Below, piece after piece: positions 43,248 through 53,837 of a stretch of DNA of 64,000 nt. Each line of letters starts with the position of its first letter. Position 1 is the first letter of the stretch. A program made the translations under genes and the position numbers. The notes beneath the pieces were generated by a model, which did not search any database, had not been told where the DNA came from, and saw only the letters and a program-made list of their open reading frames with translations. The stretch spans positions 16,858 to 80,857 of the forward strand of contig JAKLKB010000012.1 in the NCBI GenBank assembly GCA_023150835.1, given 5' to 3'. Source of the stretch: Myxococcota bacterium (GTDB taxonomy: Bacteria; Myxococcota_C; UBA6777).

Positions 43248-44169
43248 CGAGCGTGTGAAAAATGGGGTCGGTGACGGATTGGGAGGAGACTTGTTGGAGC
43301 TCAGCAAGTCCGATGGGGCAGGAGAGATTCAACTCGATCAACAAGCCATCGCTGACATCGAGGCTCGCCAAGAAGATGCCTTCTTCGCGCAGCACAGGTC
43401 CAACGGTGCGGATGATGGCTTGATCTTTTTCGGAAAGCTGGACGGATACGGGTTTTGCGCCTCGATTGAAAGAGCCGCGTAGCTCGCCCATGCCCGGGAC
43501 TTGAAGCGCCACACCAAGAAAGTTCCCATTCAACAAAAAGAGGCGCTTGTCGCCGTCTAGCTCGGTATCATTGATCATCTTCTGCACAAGGACGTATTGT
43601 TGGCCTTGTTGCGTCAAAAGCTCCGAAAGCAGCTTGGTGTTGGGGTCACCCATCCGCAGGAAAAACATATTGTGTCCTTGGGACGCATGGAGAGGGCGGA
43701 TCGTGGCCTTCCCACCGACTTCGGACAAAAAGGCGCGGATCGCATCGGGATGCTTGGTCACCAAAGAAGGCGGGCAGAACGAAGGGAAGCGCAGCGCAAA
43801 CAGATGTTCGTTGAGGTTGCGCAGCGTGCGCGGGGCATTCAACACAGCCGTCGAGGGCGGAAGCATCTGTAACGCATCCAGAGCAAACAGCGTATCCGGC
43901 GCAAAAGGCGGAGACTTCCGCCACCACAACAGGTTCAACTGATCGAGCGGCGCGAGAAACGACTCGCCCAGTACGACCCGCCCTCCTTCCACCGAGATCG
44001 GAGCCATATAACCAACGGGACGGCTTTGTTGGATGTGAAGATCAGACACTTCCATCCAAAAAAGTTGGTAGCCGTAATTTTGAGCGGCTTGCATCAGCAA
44101 GAGAGTAGTAGTGTCGTTTTCTTCGAGGTGTTCGAGATGATCAGTCACGAAAGCGATACGTTTGGTCAT
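43234..44169 (-). CDS. ATP-grasp enzyme, glutathione-synthetase-like
   Basis: A 311-residue protein. The N-terminal half (RIAFVTDHLEHLEENDTTTLLL, LNLLWWRKSPPFAPD, LNAPRTLRNLNEHLFALRF) follows prokaryotic glutathione synthetase: substrate domain, then the ND/EK segment. The ATP-grasp part shows VGGKATIRPLHASQG, DGDKRLFLLNG, GSFNRGA and a C-terminal IELNLSCPIGL in place of the family's EINVTSPTG. It probably joins an amino acid to a carboxylate with ATP, but the altered last motif leaves the substrate open (glutathione or another peptide-like thiol). The start at 44169 has a modest GGAG. It follows the PilZ-DnaK gene by 117 bp. Confidence 0.75.
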   Translation of the reverse strand: MTKRIAFVTDHLEHLEENDTTTLLLMQAAQNYGYQLFWMEVSDLHIQQSRPVGYMAPISVEGGRVVLGESFLAPLDQLNLLWWRKSPPFAPDTLFALDALQMLPPSTAVLNAPRTLRNLNEHLFALRFPSFCPPSLVTKHPDAIRAFLSEVGGKATIRPLHASQGHNMFFLRMGDPNTKLLSELLTQQGQQYVLVQKMINDTELDGDKRLFLLNGNFLGVALQVPGMGELRGSFNRGAKPVSVQLSEKDQAIIRTVGPVLREEGIFLASLDVSDGLLIELNLSCPIGLAELQQVSSQSVTDPIFHTLGQAL

Positions 44170-44286
44170 TGCGGCAACTCCGTCGCGAGGGGAAGCGGGT
44201 ACAAGGGCATCTCTGTGGAGGGGTATGATGCCGATTTTCAACCTCTTGTCGAGGGGGAAACAACGATCCGCCACAAAAAGACCACA

Positions 44287-47200
44287 CTATCGAGCGGGTG
44301 GCGGCCAAGGTAGCGGCCTTTGATGTGCAGGCAAGGGCGAACTTTCAGGCTTGGGGGCGTTGAGTTGTCGGCTCAACTCATCAGGTGTGTCTTTGGTGGA
44401 AAGTACGACAGACTCGGATTGTCCGCTTTGTAGGTTGGTGGCCCGAAGCGTCAAGAGGCACTCGTTGCTGAGTTTAAATTGAAGCTCGACTTTGTGGACA
44501 CCTTTGGGAGCGGGCTGTATGCCTGCAAGATGCAAGGTTCCAAGGTATTCGTTTTCTAGGGCGTTTTGGCTTTCGCCTTGGAATATCGGCAAATCGAGTA
44601 CGGTCTGGTTGTCGCGGGTGGTTGCGGTGACGAAGTTCTTTTCAAACGGCAGCGGTGTGTTGGCAGCGATCACAGGAACAAAGCGCCCTCCGGGAAGGCC
44701 GATGCCGATCGGCAACGCCAGAACATCGATCAAACGAACCGCGTTCTTTTTGCCGAAGGAGTGGGCCAACAGAGCCGTCCCGATCGCTACAGCCTCGTCA
44801 GGATGGACGTTTCGGTGAGGCGGCTTGCCGAAATAAGCCGTCAGGCGCTCGTGAATCAAGGGCATCCTTGTCATCCCACCCACAAGAAGAACTTCATCGA
44901 TATCTTCTTTCTTTAATTCACGCGCTTTCATCACGGCTTCACAGACGCGCAGAGTCTCTTCGACAAGGCCCTTGACAAGGGAGTTTAGAGCATCGCGTGT
45001 GATCTCTTGCTCAAGATGGATGGGCTTTCCGCCCCGCTGCAACAGGTACGGGATGTTGATCCGTGTGCGTTTCTCCATCGACAGATCACACTTGGCTTTT
45101 TCGCAAGCATCCCGAACCCGCTGCATCTGGATCGGATCATTGCGAAGATCGATCTGGGTCTCTCGATAGAAGTCGCGGATCACGTGATCGATCAAGATGT
45201 TGTCAAAGTCGACTCCGCCCAAAAAAGTATTTCCGCCCGTCGAGATCACTTCAAACACATCTTTATCGACTTCGAGCACAGAAGCATCGAAGGTTCCGCC
45301 GCCCAGATCGTACACCAACAGGCGCTGTTGGATCCCACGCCCGAAGCCGTACGCAAGCGCCGCTGCCGTCGGCTCGTTGACGATACGCTCGACTCGCAGA
45401 CCTGCCAACAAGCCCGCATCTCGGACGGCTTGGCGTTGTTGATCGTTGTAGTGTGCTGGGACACTAATCACCGCACGATGAACGGGCTGGTGCAGGTATT
45501 CTTGTGCGATATCCCGAATCTCCGCAAGAATCAGCGCAGATATCTGTTCGAGCGTAAAGGTCTTTTGATCGATGTATACCGCCGACCCGCCTTCGGACGT
45601 TTCGACGATGCTGTAGAGAAAACGATCTTTGATCAACTGTACAATCCGCGAGCGATACTTTCGCCCGATCAACCGCTTGGCTCCATAGACCGTGTTGCGC
45701 GGATTCAACATCATCTGATTTTTAGCGGGGTGGCCGATCAACAGCTCGTGTTCGTCACTAAAAGCCACGATCGATGGGATCGTATTGTATCCAAAGCGCG
45801 ACGGGATGACCTTGGGTCGGCCCTCTTCGACGATCGCACAACAACTGTTTGTAGTCCCTAGATCGATGCCGATAATCGGGCCTGTCAGGGGGATATCTTC
45901 GATCTTTCCTTGGAAAAACAGCAGTTCCTCGCGGTGCGAAGACAGCGACGCAAACTGCATCATCGTGGGATTCACCGCCTGCCCTTGGAGTGTCGGCATC
46001 GGCATCGTGCCGCTTGGAGTGTTGGTAGGAGACACGCTTGGGTTAGCGATGCTGATCGGTGCGGATGCAGCGGGAAAACCACTTCCACCGGTGGGAGGGG
46101 TCACGTCTTGAGCAGGCGACACTTTTGGATTTGCAGCGCGGGCAGCGAGCGGCCCCCCCAAAAGCGGCGTCGCTTCGGTCGGGGCATGGGGCGAGAGCGG
46201 ACTCCCAAAAAGCGGTGTTGTTTCGGTCGGTGCATGGGGCAAGAGCGCCCCCGAAAGCATCGGCGTCACTTCGGTCGGATGCGAAGAAACCGTGTGCCCC
46301 GTCAAAACAGGCGTGACCTGCGTTGGTGCATCCGAAGAAGGCAGACTCCCCGCCAACGCCCCCCCCAAGGGGGCCTGAAAGGACGGTGCCCCAAGTGTTG
46401 GCCGTTGCATCGCGCCTGTTCGCGAAAAGATGCTCGGTTGTGGAGGGCGTGGCGGCTGTGGCGAAGCTTGCGGCAGCGAAGACAACGGTTGCGAGGATTG
46501 CTGCGATTGCGGAGAGGACGACAGCAACGGCGATTGCGGCGACTGTTGCAAGGATTGTTGCGGCTGTGGTGAGGGCGACAGCAACGGCGGCTGTGGTGGT
46601 TGTGCAGATTGTGGTGGGGACGTTCGAGAGAGAGCGGGTGGTAGATGCGATGGCTGCGGAGAGTACGATGGTTGCGGAGATTGTGGCGGTGGAGTTCCTT
46701 CGCGTCCAAACGGCGGAGGCGACGAAGGAACAGGGCGTCCGAGTACTGGAGCTGGTTCCGAGGGGGGGTAGGTAGAACGAGAGATGGTCTCCGGTGGAAA
46801 GAAACTGCCTTGGATCACGGGTGGAAGATTCGCTTGCAAAGACACAGGAGCAGGCGTTGGGGGCATCGGGGAGGCGCTTGGCGGTGGAGCTGTACGAGGG
46901 AGGCGATTTCCGAGATCGGGATCACCGCTACCACCGAGTATCGGGGAGGCACTTGGCGGTGGAGCTGTACGCGGGGGCTGCGACCGGTGGGGAGGCGTGA
47001 ACGTAGGGATGATCGCAGAGGACTCCATCGGCAAAGGAAACTCATCGCCGATAGGTTGTTCTTCTCCTGCTGAGCGAAAAAGCGACGGATTGTGCGGGTA
47101 GGTTGCAGGAGGATTGGGGGGAGGCGTTGCAGAAAACACAGGTGCGCTGACGCTCGGTCGGTTGGGCATCTCGATCGGCGGTTGCGAAACAGACAACGGA

Positions 47201-47586
47201 GCGGGTTGATCGTCGGTCGATCCCGAGAACGTCCCTATCTCAGAAGGCGGAAGATCGGGGACGAGCTGCGATCGGGGAACCTTTCGACGCAAGATATTGC
47301 CCAAAAGGCGATGCGTGCGCGGCGTGAGTTCCAAAAATTGAAGCCCCATCCCTGCGGCTGCATGGGATTCTTGCGTGTATGTAGCCACAACGCGACCACG
47401 CCCTTGAAACAGTGTCTCGTCGTTTGAAAGATAAAACGTAAACTCAACCAAACTACCGGCAGGCTGGAGATTTCGGCTCGGTAGAAACATACCAAATGGG
47501 CTGACGTACGGCGCAAACTTACTCTGGAAGGTCTCGATATCGGCATACTTCAAGCGAACTTTGATGGAGATGTAATCCTCGTGCAC
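44287..47586 (-). CDS. PilZ-like / Pro-rich linker / DnaK-like fusion protein
   Basis: A 1,099-residue protein from a GTG at 47586 with AAGGAG seven bases upstream. Residues 1-105 resemble the myxobacterial PilZ type ([52 protein letters not shown]), though the usual NxSxGG word is degenerate (VSPFGMF). About 450 Pro/Ser/Gln-rich residues with repeated [16 protein letters not shown] units follow. From about 570 is an intact Hsp70 nucleotide-binding domain ([41 protein letters not shown]), then a beta-type substrate-binding domain. The helical lid is missing. It is likely a specialised chaperone whose location or activity is set by the PilZ part. Confidence 0.85.
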   Translation of the reverse strand: MHEDYISIKVRLKYADIETFQSKFAPYVSPFGMFLPSRNLQPAGSLVEFTFYLSNDETLFQGRGRVVATYTQESHAAAGMGLQFLELTPRTHRLLGNILRRKVPRSQLVPDLPPSEIGTFSGSTDDQPAPLSVSQPPIEMPNRPSVSAPVFSATPPPNPPATYPHNPSLFRSAGEEQPIGDEFPLPMESSAIIPTFTPPHRSQPPRTAPPPSASPILGGSGDPDLGNRLPRTAPPPSASPMPPTPAPVSLQANLPPVIQGSFFPPETISRSTYPPSEPAPVLGRPVPSSPPPFGREGTPPPQSPQPSYSPQPSHLPPALSRTSPPQSAQPPQPPLLSPSPQPQQSLQQSPQSPLLSSSPQSQQSSQPLSSLPQASPQPPRPPQPSIFSRTGAMQRPTLGAPSFQAPLGGALAGSLPSSDAPTQVTPVLTGHTVSSHPTEVTPMLSGALLPHAPTETTPLFGSPLSPHAPTEATPLLGGPLAARAANPKVSPAQDVTPPTGGSGFPAASAPISIANPSVSPTNTPSGTMPMPTLQGQAVNPTMMQFASLSSHREELLFFQGKIEDIPLTGPIIGIDLGTTNSCCAIVEEGRPKVIPSRFGYNTIPSIVAFSDEHELLIGHPAKNQMMLNPRNTVYGAKRLIGRKYRSRIVQLIKDRFLYSIVETSEGGSAVYIDQKTFTLEQISALILAEIRDIAQEYLHQPVHRAVISVPAHYNDQQRQAVRDAGLLAGLRVERIVNEPTAAALAYGFGRGIQQRLLVYDLGGGTFDASVLEVDKDVFEVISTGGNTFLGGVDFDNILIDHVIRDFYRETQIDLRNDPIQMQRVRDACEKAKCDLSMEKRTRINIPYLLQRGGKPIHLEQEITRDALNSLVKGLVEETLRVCEAVMKARELKKEDIDEVLLVGGMTRMPLIHERLTAYFGKPPHRNVHPDEAVAIGTALLAHSFGKKNAVRLIDVLALPIGIGLPGGRFVPVIAANTPLPFEKNFVTATTRDNQTVLDLPIFQGESQNALENEYLGTLHLAGIQPAPKGVHKVELQFKLSNECLLTLRATNLQSGQSESVVLSTKDTPDELSRQLNAPKPESSPLPAHQRPLPWPPPAR

Positions 47587-47775
47587 GCCTGCACTCCTTA
47601 TCAGAAAGGGAGTCGTACGATGCGGGGGACGGAAAAGATGCACAAAAACAAAGCAGTGTATAGCGATGTTTGGGCGCAAAACGGATCGCGTACCCAGAAC
47701 CCGCGACGTTAACACAAAGCACATCGACTCGCAATCTTCGGCCCAAAACAGCCCCCCTCTCGCTCGTGTTGAATT

Positions 47776-50472
47776 CTAGCCTTGAAGCATCTGCGCAAGC
47801 TGCTGTGGAGCTTGCTCGATAACTTCATCTAGCCGCGCCACATCGGGGCCTCCGCCTTGCGCCATATCAGGCCGCCCGCCTCCTTTGCCACCAAGCAATG
47901 ACGCCAACGGCCCCACGATCTTCCCCGCCTGAAGGCGCGTTTGAAGATCTTTCGAGACCATCACACACAACGCAGCTTTGTCTTTTTGTGCGCCACCAAG
48001 GATCACCACACCACTCTTGAGGCGAGCGAGAAACTGATCTGCAAGATCGCGGATCGCTTTGGGATCATCCAGTTCGGTGCGCAAAGACAGCACCTTGATC
48101 CCTGCGATATCTTGGGCTTGGCTCAACGGATCGCTTTGGTTTTGCCCTGCTTGCGCTGCTTTCACCTTCAAACGATCGACTTCTTTTTGGAGGCTCTTGA
48201 GCTGTTGTTGCATCTTCTCGATGCGTTCGGGGACTTCCTCCACGCGACAACGCAACATCCCTGACAACATCTGCAACTGCTCGAACCAATCGCGGCTTTG
48301 CTGATCCGCTGCGGTTCCTGTGATCGCCTCGATCCGCCGAACCCCTGCTTGGATCCCTTGTTCCGAGATCACACGCAATTGACCGATATCTCCGCTGCGT
48401 TGCACATGCGTCCCACCACAAAGCTCCAACGTCGGGCCGATCCGCACCATCCGCACTGCATCGCCGTACTTTTCGCCAAACAGCGCCATCGCACCCGCTT
48501 TTTTCGCCTCTTCAAAACCAACCACCTCGGTTTTTGTTGGGGCGTTCTCTCTGATCAACAAGTTCACATCCTGCTCGATCTGTCGGATCTCTTCGGGTGT
48601 GATCGCTTCGTAGTGGGCGAAGTCAAAACGCAGCCGATCCGAAGACACCAACGAACCCGCCTGACGGACGTGTTCACCAAGATGCTTGCGCAACGACCAA
48701 TGCAACAAGTGCGTTGCGCTGTGGTTGCGGCGGATCTCGCTGCGTCGGCCATGATCCACTTCAAGCGTCGCGTTCTGGCCCAACTCAACAACCCCCTCGA
48801 CCACTTCACCTGTGTGAGCAAACAGATCTGGCAACGGCTTTTGGGTATCCGTGATCCGAATCGCCCCGCTCTCCGTCAGGATCATCCCTTGGTCCCCGAC
48901 CTGACCGCCCGACTCACCATAAAAGGGCGTCTGCTCAACAAACACCGTCAGCGTTTGACCTTGCGTCGCTTTTGCCACGCGCTCTCCTTGGACCACCAAA
49001 GCGCGGATCGTGGATGGTGCAGCCTCAGCTTCATATCCCAAAAAGACCGTAGGTCCGACTTCTTTGAGCACTTCTTGGTAGATCTCTTGGTGATGCGTGT
49101 CTGCGCCTTTCCACGAAGCCTGACCGCTTTCTTGTTGCTCTTTCATACAACGCTCAAAGCCCTGTTCATCCGAAGTAAAGCCATGCTCTGCGCCGATCAC
49201 ACGCGTCAGATCGGGAGGGAAGCCATGCGTATCATAAAGGCGGAACAAGACTTCGCCCGGGATCTCGGTTGCGCCTTGCTTTTGGAGCTGTGCCATCTCT
49301 TCTTCGAGCAGCTTCAATCCGCGATCAAGCGTGTTGCGGAATCGCTCTTCTTCACGCTGCACCGCTTCCACGATCGTCCGCTTTTGTTGCTGTAGTTGTG
49401 GGTAGATATCTTCCATCTGCCGCACCACTTCTTCACACACGCGATGGAAAAACGCTTCTTTATAGCCCAAGCGATCCCCGTGTCGGATCGCTCGCCGCAT
49501 GATCCGACGCAACACATACCCACGACCTTCGTTGCTTGGCAACACGCCGTCCGCGATCAAAAACGCCGTCGAACGGGCATGATCCGCCACAACACGCATC
49601 GACACATCATCCGCATCATCTTGGCGGTATTCTTTGCTTACACCGCTCGCGATCTTGTCGATCAACGGCATAAACGCATCTGTTTCATAGTTGCTCGGCA
49701 AGCCCATCAACGCCATCGCGATCCGTTCCAAGCCCATCCCCGTATCGATCGCTGGCTTCGGTAAAGGCTTGTATTCTCCGTTCTCTTGGCGATTGAACTG
49801 CATAAACACAAGGTTCCACACCTCGACGTATCGGCCTGTATCATCCGCAGGGGTACTCTGCGTCACCCCATGCGGATCGTACTGCGGTCCCCGATCAAAG
49901 TGGATCTCCGAACAAGGCCCACATGGTCCTGTGTCGCCCATCGCCCAAAAGTTTTCCTTGCTTCCAAGGCGTTGCACACGTTCCGCAGGAACCCCCATCT
50001 CTTGCGTCCAGATCGCAAACGCCTCTTCATCCGAAGGGATGCCCTCTTCCCCCGCAAACACCGTCACCCACAAACGCTCTTTGTCGATCCCAAGCTCCGA
50101 TGTCAAAAACTCCCAAGCATAGCGGATCGCTTCGCGCTTGAAATACGCACCAAAAGAAAAGTTCCCCAACATCTCAAACAGCGTATGATGCCGAGGGGTA
50201 AAACCCACATTCTCCAGATCGTTGTGCTTTCCACCCGCACGCACACAACGCTGGCATGACACCGCCATCTCATAAGGCGCTGGCCGCACTCCCGCAAAAA
50301 AGTCCTTGAATTGGACCATTCCGGCATTCGTGAACAACAACGTTGGATCGTCCGCTGGCACCAACGAAGACGACGCAACCAACGCATGACCTCGCTCTTG
50401 AAAATAAGAAAGAAAACGCTCTCGGATCTCTTTGGCACTTCGAGGGGACGGCTTGGTGGATGATCTCGACAC
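47776..50472 (-). CDS. alaS: Alanyl-tRNA synthetase
   Basis: An 898-residue, full-length enzyme. The catalytic domain (RFLSYFQERGH, TLLFTNAGMVQFKDFF, QRCVRAGGKHNDLENVG, HHTLFEMLGNFSFG) is followed by the tRNA-recognition helices, the editing domain (HSATHLLH near 585 and CGGTH near 690) and a C-terminal coiled-coil and DHHA1-like domain ending in the GGKGGGRPDMAQGG segment. It begins with GTG at 50472. The N-terminus is about ten residues longer than usual. It charges tRNA-Ala and clears mischarged Ser/Gly. Confidence 0.97.
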   Translation of the reverse strand: MSRSSTKPSPRSAKEIRERFLSYFQERGHALVASSSLVPADDPTLLFTNAGMVQFKDFFAGVRPAPYEMAVSCQRCVRAGGKHNDLENVGFTPRHHTLFEMLGNFSFGAYFKREAIRYAWEFLTSELGIDKERLWVTVFAGEEGIPSDEEAFAIWTQEMGVPAERVQRLGSKENFWAMGDTGPCGPCSEIHFDRGPQYDPHGVTQSTPADDTGRYVEVWNLVFMQFNRQENGEYKPLPKPAIDTGMGLERIAMALMGLPSNYETDAFMPLIDKIASGVSKEYRQDDADDVSMRVVADHARSTAFLIADGVLPSNEGRGYVLRRIMRRAIRHGDRLGYKEAFFHRVCEEVVRQMEDIYPQLQQQKRTIVEAVQREEERFRNTLDRGLKLLEEEMAQLQKQGATEIPGEVLFRLYDTHGFPPDLTRVIGAEHGFTSDEQGFERCMKEQQESGQASWKGADTHHQEIYQEVLKEVGPTVFLGYEAEAAPSTIRALVVQGERVAKATQGQTLTVFVEQTPFYGESGGQVGDQGMILTESGAIRITDTQKPLPDLFAHTGEVVEGVVELGQNATLEVDHGRRSEIRRNHSATHLLHWSLRKHLGEHVRQAGSLVSSDRLRFDFAHYEAITPEEIRQIEQDVNLLIRENAPTKTEVVGFEEAKKAGAMALFGEKYGDAVRMVRIGPTLELCGGTHVQRSGDIGQLRVISEQGIQAGVRRIEAITGTAADQQSRDWFEQLQMLSGMLRCRVEEVPERIEKMQQQLKSLQKEVDRLKVKAAQAGQNQSDPLSQAQDIAGIKVLSLRTELDDPKAIRDLADQFLARLKSGVVILGGAQKDKAALCVMVSKDLQTRLQAGKIVGPLASLLGGKGGGRPDMAQGGGPDVARLDEVIEQAPQQLAQMLQG

Positions 50473-50768
50473 GGGCTAACATCCTTTCTTTGGCTTGACG
50501 CGAAGAGGTTTCTAGGTGAGAACCCTCCTGAAAACTTGGCGCGAAACTATAATCCCAAGCGGTCGCGCTTGCAACCGCTTCGTTTCCTTGTAAGACTTTC
50601 GCCCTTCGATCCGTTTTCTGGGGCGCTGCCCCATACCCCGCAAGGGAGCAGAGCCCCCTTGACCCCGTATCGGCGGGGAGAACAGACGCTTTTCACACAA
50701 ACGACGGCTCCGCTTGAAGCCTCGCGAACACGAGGTTTTTTGCCAACTGCGTCGCTCCTACTTCTCGG
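50473..50768. repeat. Intergenic copy of the GGGGCGCTGCCCC dispersed repeat
   Basis: The gap between the divergent alaS and RluA-type genes contains GGGGCGCTGCCCC at 50620, then ACCCCGCAAGGGAGC, then CCCTTGACCCCGTATCGGCG. The same order of modules occurs at 62323 (plus strand) and 57102-57150 (minus strand), and more loosely at 5455-5535. No gene is seen here. Confidence 0.75.
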
Positions 50769-51974
50769 ATGATCTCGATGGACACAAAAGAAAAACACTG
50801 GATGGTTTCAACCGAACAACACGGCACACGCCTTGATGTCTTTTTGGCACAATGCGATCCGATGCTCTCTCGCAACGAAGCCCGCCGCCAGATCGACGCT
50901 GGCTCGATCTGGATCAATGGCCGCCGCAGCCGAAAGATGTCTCGCTACATGAAAAAAGGTGAGCGCGTCACCTTGCGCCCTGAACCTTCCGCAGCTTCCA
51001 AACAACCCACAGCCTCCCAACTTTCCGCAGCTTCCAAACAACCCACAGCCTCCCAACTTTCCGCAGCTTCCAAACAACCCACAGCCTCCCAACTTTCCGC
51101 AGCTTCCAAACAAATCGCGGCTTCCGCTCCACCAAAACAACCCGCTCCCATCGATCCCTCGGAGGATTCGGAAATCGCGCACCGTTTTTTGGAGCAAGCA
51201 GACACACACAGCAGCGCTTTTCCTTTGGTTGCGCCTTCGACTTCACGCAGCAAGACGCCATACGATGCGTCTGTGTTTGGTGAGGCTCCTGCTTTTTTGT
51301 ATGTAGACCGCCACATGGCGATCCTCAACAAGCCCTCAGGAACGCCCGTTGAACCCACGCCCAACGAAGATCTCCACACCTGTTTGCGCCAAGTCGAAGC
51401 GTGGCAACGCGCACGCGGTGTCCATCCCAAAAAACAATACGCCACCGCAGCACATCGCCTTGATGCCGGAGCATCGGGCGCTGTGGCCTTTGCCCTCAGC
51501 AAGACCGCAGCCCGCGTTCTTTCCGCACAATTTGCCCAACACACCGCACGCCGCATCTATTGGGCCGTCGTGGTCGGCTGCCCTGATCCCGAAAGCGGCA
51601 CCTTGCGCGATCACATGGATCACACCGGCCCCGGACTCAAACGCAGCGTAGTCCCTCCCAACCAAGGAAAACTCGCCGTCACCGATTACCGTGTCCTCGA
51701 ACGCCTCGGACCCGCCTCGCTGATCGAGATCCGCCTACAAACGGGCCGCACCCACCAGATCCGCGTACACTTCGCACACATCGGACACCCGCTTGTCGGC
51801 GATTGGATGTACTGCCCTCCCGAAAAAGCGCTGCTTTGCCCTCCCTCCAAACGCCTCTTGCTGCACGCCCGCGAACTCACGCTCACCCACCCCAACGGAA
51901 CCGATATCGCCGTCGTAGCTCCCCTCGATGACGATTTCACCGCTTATCTTGACGCTCTTCGCGCTCGAATGTAG
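50769..51974 (+). CDS. RluA-family RNA pseudouridine synthase with repeat insertion
   Basis: A 401-residue protein. An S4 RNA-binding domain (residues about 17-73: TRLDVFLAQCDPMLSRNEARRQIDAGSIWING) and the RluA catalytic domain from about 180 (ILNKPSGTPVEPTP, HRLDAGASGAVAFALSK with catalytic Asp, GRTHQIRVHFAHIGHPLVGD) are present. The catalytic motif is HRLDAGASG where most relatives have Thr-Ser-Gly. Between the domains is a linker of about 100 residues with three copies of a 12-residue repeat. Start 50769; an in-frame ATG lies at 50778. The target uridine cannot be assigned from sequence. Confidence 0.9.
   Translation: MISMDTKEKHWMVSTEQHGTRLDVFLAQCDPMLSRNEARRQIDAGSIWINGRRSRKMSRYMKKGERVTLRPEPSAASKQPTASQLSAASKQPTASQLSAASKQPTASQLSAASKQIAASAPPKQPAPIDPSEDSEIAHRFLEQADTHSSAFPLVAPSTSRSKTPYDASVFGEAPAFLYVDRHMAILNKPSGTPVEPTPNEDLHTCLRQVEAWQRARGVHPKKQYATAAHRLDAGASGAVAFALSKTAARVLSAQFAQHTARRIYWAVVVGCPDPESGTLRDHMDHTGPGLKRSVVPPNQGKLAVTDYRVLERLGPASLIEIRLQTGRTHQIRVHFAHIGHPLVGDWMYCPPEKALLCPPSKRLLLHARELTLTHPNGTDIAVVAPLDDDFTAYLDALRARM
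50991..51113 (+). repeat. 36-bp in-frame tandem repeat (three copies plus a partial)
   Basis: Units at 50991, 51027 and 51063 start GCAGCTTCCAAACAACCCAC, and a partial unit starts at 51099. They encode AASKQPTASQLS repeats between the S4 and catalytic domains of the RluA-type protein. Confidence 0.95.
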
Positions 51975-52186
51975 GGTTCGGTGGATGCGATAAGCGATGC
52001 ACAGACAACACAGTGGAGCAAACAGACTCCGCATCAAGCCGCTGTTTCGCTTGATCTGCGCCCTGTCGTGTTGCCTTTGCCCATCAATAACTTCCCTCCA
52101 TACCTCGAAGATCTTTGCCAATCGAAACCAAGGCATCACACTTGCTTTTTGTTCAACGCGCCTCAACATGCCGATGGAAGGACGCC

Positions 52187-53806
52187 ATGCCAAGTACACG
52201 ACCTCACGCACACTTAACCACACGCCACCTTGCCCGAACCGACGGGCGGATGCGTTCTTTGTCCTTGTTTCTCTCGGTCCTGCTGTTCGGCTCCTTCTCT
52301 AGCCATCGCCTCCACGCCCAACAAACCTCAGAGACCAAGACCACCGTCAAAACCAAACGTTGGCGCGCCTCGATCCTCCGAAAACGCTCTCCTACACCCC
52401 AACGCCCCTCCCCTTCCAAACGCCGATTGCGCTGGCTTCCGACGATGGGCTGTAGCCCCACATGGCCTTGTCAAACCACCAAGCCCCAGCCCACCAAGTA
52501 CACCCTCGAACAATTGTTGCTCTTGGCCTACCGCAGCAACCCGATGATCGCAGGTGCGCAGGCCCGCCTTGAAGCCATGAAGGCCCAAAAAGACGAGGCC
52601 CTCTGGGCTGGATGGTGGCCTCAAATGCAGGTGATCGGCCTGATCGCGCCAACACCTCCCGCACGCGGAAACGCCGTCAATAGCGATACGCCCATCCCCC
52701 AATCTTACGGATGGTTCGATCAATACGGCGTGATGACACGCTTTGAGCTGTCGATGATCTGGCCGGTGTATACCTTCGGAAAGATATCTCTCTACCAAAA
52801 AGCCGCTGATTCGGGCGTTCGCATCGGTCAAGCCAACGTCGAAGTCGAACGCGATAAACTGGCGCTCTTGCTCAAAAAGGCTTACTACGGCCTACTTGCC
52901 GCCAACGATGGCCTTACGCTGATCGACGATATGGAAGAGTACATCGAACAAGCCAAAAAGCGCGTCAAAGAAAAAACCGATCAACTCAAGATCCAAGTCT
53001 ATGCTGCCGAACTCAGCGCAGAACGCATCAAAGCCGAAACAGGGCGCGAACTCGCACGCTCCGCTCTTGCCCGACTAACGGGTATCTCCAACTCTGAAAC
53101 ACTCCAACTCCAAGCCGAAGAACTCCCCGAACCCGCCACCAAGCTGCTTTCCCTCAAAGAATACCAAGAACACTCCAAGCGCCACCGCCCCGAACTTCAA
53201 CTGCTCCAACACGCCCTCGACGCCAAGCGTTCCCTCCTCGAAGTCCAACGCCGCGCATGGACCCCCGATTTCTTCTTGATGGGCTTTTTTCGTGGAGCCT
53301 ACACCTCCAACGCCACCGACCAGTTCTCCCCCTTCGCCTACGACCCCTTCAACTTCCTCGACGGCGGCCTCTTGCTTGGCGTGCGCATCAACCTCGATTT
53401 CCCCGTACAGATCGCCCGCACACGCAAAGTCGAAGCCGAATTCAACGAGTTCCAAAGCCAAGAACGCCTCGCTCATCTCGGTATCTCCCTTCAAGTCGAA
53501 CAACACTACCGCGAATCCTTCGCCGCCCAAAGAACTGTCGCCATCCTCGACAAAAGCCGTAAAGCCGCCAACCAATGGCTCTCCAAAGTCATGATCTCCT
53601 ACACCTCCGGCCTTGTCGAAACACGCGAGATCACCGAAGCCCTCGGAGCTTTTGCCAAAAGCCGTTCGGGCTACATCCAAGCCTTACTCCAATATCACAA
53701 CGCTGCTTCCGAGCTTTCCCGCTCTGTCGGCGTCGATATCAACCGACTCAAATCCACCACATCTTCCGCACCCGCCACACGCGGAGGATCGATCGCGGCC
53801 CCCTAG
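52187..53806 (+). CDS. tolC: TolC-like outer-membrane efflux protein
   Basis: A 539-residue protein from ATG 52187 (GGAAGG upstream); another ATG at 52250 stands directly before the signal peptide (SLSLFLSVLLFGSFSSHRLHA). After a basic, Pro-rich spacer the OEP-type repeats begin (YTLEQLLLLAYRSNPMIAGA), with long alternating helices and barrel strands, arranged as two halves (second from about residue 345, HRPELQLLQHALDAKRS). TolC proteins form the trimeric outer-membrane exit of efflux or type I secretion. It lies 31 bp before the MlaC-like gene. The 50-residue basic spacer after the signal is unusual. Confidence 0.85.
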   Translation: MPSTRPHAHLTTRHLARTDGRMRSLSLFLSVLLFGSFSSHRLHAQQTSETKTTVKTKRWRASILRKRSPTPQRPSPSKRRLRWLPTMGCSPTWPCQTTKPQPTKYTLEQLLLLAYRSNPMIAGAQARLEAMKAQKDEALWAGWWPQMQVIGLIAPTPPARGNAVNSDTPIPQSYGWFDQYGVMTRFELSMIWPVYTFGKISLYQKAADSGVRIGQANVEVERDKLALLLKKAYYGLLAANDGLTLIDDMEEYIEQAKKRVKEKTDQLKIQVYAAELSAERIKAETGRELARSALARLTGISNSETLQLQAEELPEPATKLLSLKEYQEHSKRHRPELQLLQHALDAKRSLLEVQRRAWTPDFFLMGFFRGAYTSNATDQFSPFAYDPFNFLDGGLLLGVRINLDFPVQIARTRKVEAEFNEFQSQERLAHLGISLQVEQHYRESFAAQRTVAILDKSRKAANQWLSKVMISYTSGLVETREITEALGAFAKSRSGYIQALLQYHNAASELSRSVGVDINRLKSTTSSAPATRGGSIAAP

Positions 53807-53837
53807 CCGCCCAACCCTCATCTCTCGGAGTTGTGTC

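Noticed and set aside
53613..53837. Upstream extension of the MlaC-like gene
   Set aside because: It overlaps the TolC-like gene and would hide the signal peptide, which begins at 53838.
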